From Phycisphaeraceae bacterium (GTDB taxonomy: Bacteria; Planctomycetota; Phycisphaerae; Phycisphaerales; Phycisphaeraceae), in contig SKPT01000163.1 of assembly GCA_007119405.1 (NCBI GenBank), positions 1 to 6,588 of the forward strand: a DNA stretch of 6,588 bases, in the 5' to 3' direction. The first letter of the stretch is position 1; each line of letters begins with the position of its first letter. Position numbers and translations under genes: made by a program. This document shows positions 1-4,759 of the stretch, piece by piece. Below the pieces are notes generated by a model that ran no database searches, was not told the origin of the DNA, and saw only the letters and a list, made by a program, of their open reading frames with translations.

Positions 1-512
1 AGCAGCCAGGGCATGCGCAGGCGGTAGCCCGCCACGGCCGTGCCGTGCCGCGCCTGCTCGACGCTCAGGCCGATCATCTGGAAAAGCTCGTCGGCGCGGT
101 TGGCGTGGGCGAGGTCGATGGCCTCCTCCGCGTACAGCCGCACGTCGATCACCCCCTTGAGCCGACCCTCGCCGTCGATCACCGGCAGCGCCAGCAGCCG
201 GTGGATGGCGAACGTCTCCAGCGCCTCCTCCAGCGTCGCCTCCTCGGGCAGCGAGATGACCATCTCCTGCATGATCTGGCGGATCGGCTTGCCCGGGTCG
301 CTCAGCAGCAGCCGCCGCGTGGGCACCACGCCCTCGAGCTTGCCCTCGTCGTCGATGACGTAGAAGTAGATCACGTCATGCGCCACGGGCTTGCGCCGGA
401 TGTGCGCCAGCGCCTGCTCCACGGTCAGCTCGGCCTCGATGGTGGTGTCGATGGCCGTCACGAACTCGCGGACCGGCTTGTCCAGGTCGCTGCTGGTGGG
501 CGTCAAGGCCAT
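1..512 (-). CDS. mgtE: MgtE-type magnesium transporter, N-terminal CBS part (3' truncated by window edge)
   Basis: The frame opens at the ATG ending at 512 and stays open to base 1, giving 170 residues with no stop; the C-terminal membrane domain lies outside the window. Visible is a tandem CBS pair: about residues 16-75 (with VIYFYVIDDEGKLEGVV) and 76-135 (with HRLLALPVIDGEGRLKGVID). Next comes a linker helix (DELFQMIGLS) and the segment YRLRMPWLL at the edge, which resembles the lead-in to the first membrane helix of MgtE. In this family the cytosolic CBS domains sense Mg2+ and gate an inner-membrane Mg2+ channel. The usual N-terminal helical MgtE_N domain (about 100-130 residues) is absent: the CBS pair begins almost at the start codon. 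No Shine-Dalgarno precedes the ATG; a TATAAT box lies 8 nt upstream. Another CBS-containing membrane protein is possible because the transport domain is unseen. Confidence 0.77.
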   Translation of the reverse strand, partial: MALTPTSSDLDKPVREFVTAIDTTIEAELTVEQALAHIRRKPVAHDVIYFYVIDDEGKLEGVVPTRRLLLSDPGKPIRQIMQEMVISLPEEATLEEALETFAIHRLLALPVIDGEGRLKGVIDVRLYAEEAIDLAHANRADELFQMIGLSVEQARHGTAVAGYRLRMPWL

Positions 513-520
513 GGGCGGGG

Positions 521-526
521 ATTATA
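521..526 (-). promoter_or_regulatory. -10 box of mgtE, implying a leaderless or near-leaderless mRNA
   Basis: The minus strand reads TATAAT, a perfect sigma-70 -10 consensus, followed by CCCCGCCC and then the ATG of the CBS/MgtE gene. With the usual 6-8 nt from -10 box to start point, transcription would begin at or within about two bases of the ATG. No ribosome-binding sequence fits between them. No good -35 hexamer is seen 16-18 bp upstream, where the double-hairpin repeat begins. The reading as a promoter is an inference from position and consensus only. Confidence 0.5.
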
Positions 527-552
527 GAGGTCGCCGGCGGCACGCTTGCCGG

Positions 553-671
553 CCCCTTCCTGCGGGAGGGGTTGGGGGGGGGACGCACGGACGCCTTGCG
601 TAATCGACATGGCGTGCGCCGCCGGCGCCAGGCAGCACCCTCCCCCCTGCCCCCTCCCGAAGGGAGGGGGC
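553..671. repeat. GC-rich double-hairpin inverted repeat (REPIN-like)
   Basis: This element almost fills the 168-bp gap between the GH16 and mgtE genes. Bases 649-671 form a perfect 10-bp stem with a 3-nt loop (stem GCCCCCTCCC). Bases 553-571 form an 8-bp stem with one G.U-type pair and a TGC loop. Each hairpin is followed, on opposite strands, by a G-run (571-582 on plus, 637-648 on minus), so the two units are related and inverted around a 55-bp centre. A weaker inverted match extends to 532-545 and 612-627 (CGCCGGCGG...CACGC type). The 649-671 hairpin starts 9 nt after the GH16 stop. No T-tract follows, so it is not a standard intrinsic terminator. Confidence 0.65.
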
Positions 672-680
672 GACGGAGCA

Positions 681-1571
681 TCAGTCGGCCTCCCGGGCCT
701 TGAAGCGCACCCAGTCGATCTGGTAGACGGTCTCGACGTCGGGCTCGGGCGGGCCCTGGATCCAGGGGCTTTCGCTGGTCCAGACGTTGAACTTGAACAG
801 ATACGGCGCGTCGAAGGTGATGTCGTTCTCCTCGTAGACGTAGGTGTAGACCACCTCTCCGTTGATGAGGTAATCGATGTGCGTGGGCGTGATGTCCCAA
901 CCGTAGACGTTGAAATCCTCCGAGGGGTTGAAGTCCAGCGGCAGGGAGAACTGCGTGGACTTGCTGCGGTCGTCCGTGTGCAGGGCGATCCACATCTCGC
1001 CGGGGTGCTCCTCGCCGTCGAAGGTGTAGGTGAGGAACTCGATGTCAATCTCCTGCTTCGTGCCTTCGCCGTCGCGCCAGTCAACGGTGTACATGGAGTT
1101 GAGCACGCCGGGGACGCTGGAGGGCTTGAGCGCCGCTTCCCATCGCCCGTAGCCGAAGTCTTCCTTTTGTGTCTGGAGGGCGGCGCCGAGCCAGCCGTCT
1201 TCCGAGTCGTTGACGAAGACCATGTTGAGCTTGCCGTCTTCCACGTAGGTGCGTTCGGGGCCGGTCTGCATGTTGTGCTCGCGCCAGCCGGCGACGAGCC
1301 ACTTTTCGGGGTCGATGCCTTGAGACCAGTCTTCATGGAAGTCGTAGTCGTCGGGGTTGCCGGGGTCGGCGGGGTCGGGCGTGGCGGGGTCGGTCGTGGC
1401 GGGGGTGGCGGCGGGCTGGGGCTCATCGGTGCCGGCCGGCTCGGGCTCGGCATCGGCGGGCGCTGTGCGGTCCACCGGGGCGGGCTCGACGGGGGCGGTC
1501 TCCTCGACGCATCCGCTGAGCATGAGGGCGAGGCCGGCCGTGAGGGTCATTGCTGTTTGCCATGTACGCAT
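681..1571 (-). CDS. GH16 glycoside hydrolase, predicted lipoprotein (lichenase/XTH-type active site)
   Basis: Predicted 296-residue secreted beta-glucanase-family enzyme. Residues 1-21 form a lipoprotein signal: a short basic start, a hydrophobic stretch, then the lipobox LSGC with Cys21 as the lipidated residue. Residues 22 to about 75 are a disordered linker rich in Pro, Ala, Thr, Asp and Glu. The GH16 jelly-roll domain covers about 76-296. Supporting motifs are FGYGRWEAALK (139-149), the catalytic EIDIEF (nucleophile Glu174, Asp176, acid/base Glu178), YGWDITPTHIDYLINGE (223-239) and the terminal DWVRF. The ExDxE spacing is the unbulged form known from lichenases and xyloglucan-active enzymes; laminarinases and agarases usually have ExDxxE. 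The substrate is therefore perhaps a mixed-linkage glucan, but it is unproven. The start at 1571 is preferred over an in-frame ATG 7 codons upstream because AGGAG lies 6 nt before it and the signal peptide then has normal length. No sugar-uptake genes adjoin. Confidence 0.88.
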   Translation of the reverse strand: MRTWQTAMTLTAGLALMLSGCVEETAPVEPAPVDRTAPADAEPEPAGTDEPQPAATPATTDPATPDPADPGNPDDYDFHEDWSQGIDPEKWLVAGWREHNMQTGPERTYVEDGKLNMVFVNDSEDGWLGAALQTQKEDFGYGRWEAALKPSSVPGVLNSMYTVDWRDGEGTKQEIDIEFLTYTFDGEEHPGEMWIALHTDDRSKSTQFSLPLDFNPSEDFNVYGWDITPTHIDYLINGEVVYTYVYEENDITFDAPYLFKFNVWTSESPWIQGPPEPDVETVYQIDWVRFKAREAD

Positions 1572-1577
1572 GGGGTG

Positions 1578-1582
1578 CTCCT
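1578..1582 (-). promoter_or_regulatory. Ribosome-binding site deciding the GH16 start
   Basis: The minus strand reads AGGAG, 6 nt before the ATG at 1571. It selects this ATG over the in-frame ATG beginning at 1592, whose coding sequence would run through this site. Confidence 0.7.
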
Positions 1583-1625
1583 GGGGGCGCAAAGCGGGGG
1601 GATGAGGAACTTTCAGGGGAGCGTC

Positions 1626-1672
1626 GGAAATCCCGCCCTTCGCTCGCGGACTCGCTCAGGGCGGGCGTTAAC
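1626..1672 (+). repeat. 47-bp dispersed repeat, single copy (copy A)
   Basis: These 47 bases match the minus-strand reading of 4599-4645 at 45 positions and share a core with 4698-4733. The repeat begins GGAAATCCCGCCC and ends GGGCGTTAAC. It contains its own hairpin: a perfect 8-bp stem, 1632-1639 (CCCGCCCT) with 1658-1665 (AGGGCGGG), around an 18-nt loop. It lies between the nuoI stop and the GH16 start, 54 bp upstream of the GH16 ATG. Unlike the copies at 4599-4733 it has no inverted partner nearby, so it looks like half of the paired element. Confidence 0.85.
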
Positions 1673-1724
1673 GTAACGGTGCAACCGTCGTTCGGTTTCT
1701 CGGCTTCCCGATCTGTGGCTCTGT

Positions 1725-1744
1725 CTTCCTTCGTGCCTTCGTGG
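1725..1744 (-). repeat. Short CGAAGG-type intergenic repeat fragment
   Basis: The minus strand reads CCACGAAGGCACGAAGGAAG, starting 6 nt after the nuoI stop. It follows the pattern CCRCGAAGGCRCGAAG, also seen in the arms at 2321-2360 and 2458-2497 on the other side of nuoI. Repeats of this type are familiar from intergenic DNA of planctomycetes and some other phyla (general knowledge, not checked here). The remainder of the 179-bp gap, apart from copy A and the GH16 ribosome-binding site, shows nothing I can name, and no promoter could be placed with confidence. Confidence 0.55.
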
Positions 1745-1750
1745 CTGAAC

Positions 1751-2296
1751 TCACATCGGCTTGCGCTCGATCGTCATGTCGTACATCGCCAGCAGCTTCT
1801 CCTTGTCGAAGATCATGTCCTGCCGGCTCAAGCCCACGATGTCGTAGACGTAGGTGAGCTCGATGGCGTCGACGGGGCAGGCCTCCTCGCACATGCCGCA
1901 GAAGATGCAGCGCAGCTCATCGATGTCGAACTTGATGGGGTACTTCTCGCGGTCGTCCCATGGCGACTCGGCGCCCTCGATGTGGATGCAGTTGGCGGGG
2001 CAGATGGTTGGGCACATGAAGCAGGCGACGCACTTGACCCGGCCGTTCTCGTCGCGGTTGAGGCGGTGGACGCCGCGGAAATTGGGGATGTGGGCCCCAC
2101 CTTCCTCGACGGGAAAATCCTCGCGGCGCTCGTCGGGGTACTCCAGCGCGCGGCTGCGCTTGCCCTTGCCCACGGACCCGAGCACGTGCTTGAGCGTGGT
2201 GCCCATGCCCTTGAACACGGCGGGCAGGTAGAACTGCTCCGCGGCCGTGGCCGGCGGGGGGGAGACGTCGATGATGTCCTGGTCGGTTATGGGCAT
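1751..2296 (-). CDS. nuoI: NADH-quinone oxidoreductase subunit I (2x[4Fe-4S])
   Basis: This 181-residue protein is the subunit of respiratory complex I that carries the N6a and N6b clusters on the electron path towards quinone, at the cytoplasmic face of the membrane. An N-terminal hydrophobic/amphipathic helix (LPAVFKGMGTTLKHVLG, 24-40) fits membrane-arm contact. The conserved GVHRLNRDENGRVKCVAC leads into the first cluster motif, Cys89, 92, 95 and 99 followed by Pro, with another Cys at 103. The second motif is Cys130, 133, 136 and 140 followed by Pro. All eight ligands are present and the length is normal. The ATG at 2296 is chosen because AAGGA lies 8 nt before it; the frame stays open for 34 more codons to 2398, but those codons read through the intergenic repeat. 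Unusually, neither neighbour is a nuo gene. A ferredoxin-like subunit of a related complex is less likely, given the NuoI-type sequence between the motifs. Confidence 0.93.
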   Translation of the reverse strand: MPITDQDIIDVSPPPATAAEQFYLPAVFKGMGTTLKHVLGSVGKGKRSRALEYPDERREDFPVEEGGAHIPNFRGVHRLNRDENGRVKCVACFMCPTICPANCIHIEGAESPWDDREKYPIKFDIDELRCIFCGMCEEACPVDAIELTYVYDIVGLSRQDMIFDKEKLLAMYDMTIERKPM

Positions 2297-2304
2297 GGGG
2301 GTCG

Positions 2305-2309
2305 TCCTT
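2305..2309 (-). promoter_or_regulatory. Ribosome-binding site deciding the nuoI start
   Basis: The minus strand reads AAGGA, 8 nt before the ATG at 2296. The longer open frame starting at 2398 would read through the inverted-repeat arm at 2321-2360, so the shorter start is preferred. Confidence 0.6.
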
Positions 2310-2320
2310 GCACTGACTTT

Positions 2321-2497
2321 ACCGCGAAGGCGCGAAGCAGGCGAAGGGCGCGAAGGAAGGCCGGGTGGGGCCTGGTTGCGGCGCCACCGGCGGACCATCC
2401 ATCGGTGGCACCGGCCTGAAAGAAACTCAGGCTGTTTCCCGCTTTTCTTCCTGATTGCTTTTCTTCGCGTTCATCGCCTTCTTCGCTCCTTCGCGGT
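2321..2497. repeat. CGAAGG-type inverted repeat pair
   Basis: Two 40-bp arms, 2321-2360 on the plus strand and 2458-2497 read on the minus strand, match at 33 of 40 positions; both begin ACCGCGAAGG. They flank a 97-bp centre. Inside it are two smaller hairpins: 2383-2389 with 2403-2409 (GCCACCG/CGGTGGC) and 2414-2419 with 2427-2432 (GCCTGA/TCAGGC), set almost evenly about the midpoint. The element fills most of the 216-bp gap between transketolase and nuoI and begins 15 nt after the transketolase stop. No T-tract follows any of the stems. No promoter for nuoI was recognised, so read-through from transketolase is possible. Confidence 0.7.
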
Positions 2498-2512
2498 TCA
2501 CGTCGCTGCGCG

Positions 2513-4483
2513 TCAGCTCGCCTGGAGCTGGAGCATGGCCATGGCCTCGGCGGCGATCTGCTGCTCGTGCAGGCCGCAATAGGCCAGGACGTCGTCGGGC
2601 GAGCGGCCGCTCTTGGGGAGGTTGCGCACGTGCATCTGGCGGACGGTGAAGCCGCCGCCGTCCTCGGCGACGGCGTCGGCGATGGCCGAGCCGAAGCCGT
2701 GGCCGTAGTTGTCCTCGAGGGTCATGATCATGCCGTTGTGCTCGTTGGCCAGGTCGAGGATGGCCTCGCGGTCAAACGGGATCGAGTAGAGGTCGACCAG
2801 GCCGGCGTCGACGCCCTGCTGGTCGAGGCGGTCGATGGCCTTGTTGGCCTCGTGGACCATGTAGCCGCTGGCGATGATGAGCAGGTCCCGGCCGGTCTCC
2901 AGCACCTCGTGGCCGCCGAGGGTGAAGGTGTCGTTCTCGCTGTAGAGGAACTCGGTGTCGGGGCGGAGCGTGCGCATGTAGACGGGGCCGCGGTGCTCGG
3001 CCATGGCGAGGGTCAGCGCGTAGGCCTGGTAGGCGTCGGAGGGCTGGAGCAGGTAGAAGCCCGGCTCGCCGCCGGGACGCTGCATGGTGGCGAAGCTGGC
3101 GAACCAGGCGACGTCGGGCAGGGACATCTGGCTCGGGCCGTCGGCGGCGAGCGAGATGCCGGCGTGCGAGCCGGCGATCTTGAAGTTCGCCCCCGAGTTG
3201 ACGGCCATCTCGATCTGGTCGTAGGCGCGGGTGACGAACTTGGCGAAGGTCGAGCACAGCGGCAGCTTGCCCGCGGCGCTCAAGCCCGCGGCGACGGAGA
3301 ACATGTTCTGCTCGGCGATGCGGCATTCGAAGTAGCGATCGGCCAGGGCGTCGTCCTTGGCGAACATCTCGGCGAAGGTCGAGTTCTTCACGTCCGCGTC
3401 CAGGGCGACGACGTCACCGCGGGCGTGGCCGAGCGCCCGCAGGGCGATGCCGTAGGCCTTGCGCGTCGCGAGCTTGCCCTTGGCGATGGCGTCGCTCATG
3501 CCGAAGCGCTCCAGCGCGGCGGTGAAGCTCATGGGCTGGTCGATGCGCGGCGGCTCGGGCTTCTTGGGGGACATGAGCTGGGCCTTGAGCGTCTGGTCCG
3601 CGTGGGCGCCGACCTGCCGGGCGGTGGCGTCGAGCTCCTCTAAGGCCTTGGTCATGTCGTCGCCGTCGGCGGGCTTGCCGTGGTGGCCGTCACCCTGCTG
3701 GCTGGAGCTGCCCCAGCCCTTGACGGTCTTGGCGACGATGGCGACGGGGCGGGCGGCGGGGTCGAACTGGGCCCGGGCGTGGCGCGACAGGGCGTCGGCA
3801 ATGGCGCCGGGGGCGTGGCCGTCGATGACGATGGCCTCGAAGCCCGCGGCCTCGAGCTTGGCGGCAGTGGTCTCGGGCGTCTGCTGGTCGCTGACCTTGT
3901 CGGACTGGGCCCAGACGTTGCAGTTGAAGATGGGGCAGACGCCGGTCAGGCCATGGTCGCGGATGAAGTCGACGGCTTCCCAGATCTGCCCCTCGCGTGA
4001 TTCGCCGTCGCCGATGATGCAGAAAACGCGCTTGTCCAGGCCGTCGATCCTGGCGGCGGCGGCGAGGCCGGCGGCGTGGGAGAGCCCCTGGCCGAGCGAG
4101 CCGGTGGCGGTGTCGAAGAAGGGGAAGCCCTCGATGGGGTTGGGGTGGCCGTCGACGACGGAGTCGATGTCGCGCAGGGTCATGGCGTCGTCGCGGGTCA
4201 TGGGGCGCAGCTCGTCCTTGCTCTTGCCGATGGCCACGCCCAGGTCGGCACAGGCGGCGTAGATGATGGGCACGGCGTGGCCCTCGGAGAGCACCAGGCG
4301 ATCGGCCGACGGGTGCAGGGGGTTGGCCGGCTCGTAGCGCATGTGCTGGTACATGAGGATGGTGACGAGGTGGGCGAGGCTGGCGGCGCTGGTGGGGTGG
4401 CCCGAGCCGGCGGCGGCGGTCATCTCGTAGCCGAGGCGGGTCAGCTCGATGGCCTTGGCGTGGACGGTCGAATCGAATGACAT
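2513..4483 (-). CDS. tkt: Transketolase, full length
   Basis: This 656-residue thiamine diphosphate enzyme transfers two-carbon ketol units in the non-oxidative pentose phosphate pathway or Calvin cycle, in the cytosol. The N-terminal ThDP/Mg domain has SGHPTS (27-32, His29), SEGHAVP (67-73, His69), DGHP (111-114, His113), the metal/ThDP motif GDGESREG (158-165) and Asn189 as the second metal ligand. The pyrimidine-binding domain has ATRKAYG (339-345), DVKNSTF (364-370), catalytic Glu391 in RIAEQN, GSHAGIS (438-444) and DGPSQM (448-453). RTLRPDTEF (504-512) belongs to substrate phosphate binding. The C-terminal domain follows. SGHPTS, KNSTF and DGPSQM resemble animal transketolase more than the E. 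coli form. The start at 4483 is supported by AGGAAGG upstream, a promoter at 4542-4570 and family length. The frame stays open 89 codons further, to 4750, but only through repeat sequence. Confidence 0.96.
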   Translation of the reverse strand: MSFDSTVHAKAIELTRLGYEMTAAAGSGHPTSAASLAHLVTILMYQHMRYEPANPLHPSADRLVLSEGHAVPIIYAACADLGVAIGKSKDELRPMTRDDAMTLRDIDSVVDGHPNPIEGFPFFDTATGSLGQGLSHAAGLAAAARIDGLDKRVFCIIGDGESREGQIWEAVDFIRDHGLTGVCPIFNCNVWAQSDKVSDQQTPETTAAKLEAAGFEAIVIDGHAPGAIADALSRHARAQFDPAARPVAIVAKTVKGWGSSSQQGDGHHGKPADGDDMTKALEELDATARQVGAHADQTLKAQLMSPKKPEPPRIDQPMSFTAALERFGMSDAIAKGKLATRKAYGIALRALGHARGDVVALDADVKNSTFAEMFAKDDALADRYFECRIAEQNMFSVAAGLSAAGKLPLCSTFAKFVTRAYDQIEMAVNSGANFKIAGSHAGISLAADGPSQMSLPDVAWFASFATMQRPGGEPGFYLLQPSDAYQAYALTLAMAEHRGPVYMRTLRPDTEFLYSENDTFTLGGHEVLETGRDLLIIASGYMVHEANKAIDRLDQQGVDAGLVDLYSIPFDREAILDLANEHNGMIMTLEDNYGHGFGSAIADAVAEDGGGFTVRQMHVRNLPKSGRSPDDVLAYCGLHEQQIAAEAMAMLQLQAS

Positions 4484-4493
4484 GGGCGCAGGT

Positions 4494-4500
4494 CCTTCCT
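4494..4500 (-). promoter_or_regulatory. Ribosome-binding site deciding the transketolase start
   Basis: The minus strand reads AGGAAGG, ending 10 nt before the ATG at 4483. The spacing is slightly long, but the site is the only good candidate and agrees with the conserved N-terminus of the family. Confidence 0.6.
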
Positions 4501-4541
4501 GGATCGTGGTGGCAGCCCCCCGGCCCCGGGCCGAAGCGGCG

Positions 4542-4570
4542 ATTATGCGTCGAGTCACGGATTCTAGCAA
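4542..4570 (-). promoter_or_regulatory. Sigma-70-like promoter of transketolase
   Basis: The minus strand has TTGCTA (4565-4570), a 17-bp spacer and CATAAT (4542-4547). Each hexamer is close to consensus and the spacing is ideal. Transcription would start near 4535 and give a leader of about 50 nt carrying the AGGAAGG site. The promoter lies between the inverted repeat at 4599-4733 and the gene, so the transketolase can be transcribed independently of the upstream nucleosidase gene. It also argues against the longer open frame as coding sequence. Confidence 0.6.
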
Positions 4571-4598
4571 CACCAGCGGAAGATGGTGGAGCCCGGCG

Positions 4599-4733
4599 GT
4601 TAACGCCCGTCCTGAGCGAGTCGGCGAGCGAAGGGCGGGATTTCCAGCAAAGCGTCGGCTGCCGTGTGCGCACGTCCGAGACGTTCCCCGGAGAAACCCC
4701 GCCCTTCGCTCGCCGACTCGCTCAGGACGGGCG
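4599..4733. repeat. Paired inverted 36/47-bp repeat (copies B and C), REPIN-like
   Basis: Copy B (4599-4645, minus orientation) and copy C (4698-4733, plus orientation) are perfect reverse complements over 36 bases: 4604-4639 against 4698-4733. They are separated by 58 bp. Copy B matches the distant copy A (1626-1672) at 45 of 47 bases, including the outer GTTAAC; copy C lacks that end. The midpoint of the pair, 4668.5, coincides exactly with a small hairpin, CGTG (4663-4666) with CACG (4671-4674). The transcript could thus form one long hairpin or two separate ones. The 58-bp centre is too short to encode a transposase. The element begins 26 nt after the nucleosidase stop. Architecture and dispersal fit REPIN/MITE-type elements moved in trans. 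Confidence 0.88.
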
Positions 4734-4759
4734 ATGGAAGGCGCCGTCATCTGCCCCCG

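Noticed and set aside
649..671. Intrinsic (Rho-independent) terminator after the GH16 gene
   Set aside because: The hairpin is strong, but the minus strand continues with A, G-rich sequence and no T-tract. It may still act at the 3' end, so it is listed as part of a repeat.
513..680. Mg2+ riboswitch upstream of the MgtE-type gene
   Set aside because: The -10 box sits 8 nt before the ATG, which leaves no leader, and the upstream sequence is the double-hairpin repeat.
546..1676. Long plus-strand open frame (376 codons) opposite the GH16 gene
   Set aside because: It is antisense to a well-supported lipoprotein gene, its product is a biased Val/Gly/Ala/Leu string without motifs, and it runs through two repeat elements. 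High GC explains its length.
2414..2432. Intrinsic terminator after transketolase
   Set aside because: The 6-bp stem has its T residues in the loop, not after the stem, and it lies about 80 nt beyond the stop.
2567..3643. Long plus-strand open frame (358 codons) opposite transketolase
   Set aside because: It mirrors the codons of transketolase, shows no family motif and has a composition typical of a GC-rich antisense frame.
4484..4535. Thiamine pyrophosphate riboswitch upstream of transketolase
   Set aside because: The predicted leader is only about 50 nt and has no CUGAGA-type conserved element.
4599..4733. Terminal inverted repeats of an insertion sequence
   Set aside because: The interior is only 58 bp with no coding capacity and no target-site duplication could be identified; a non-autonomous repeat pair fits better.
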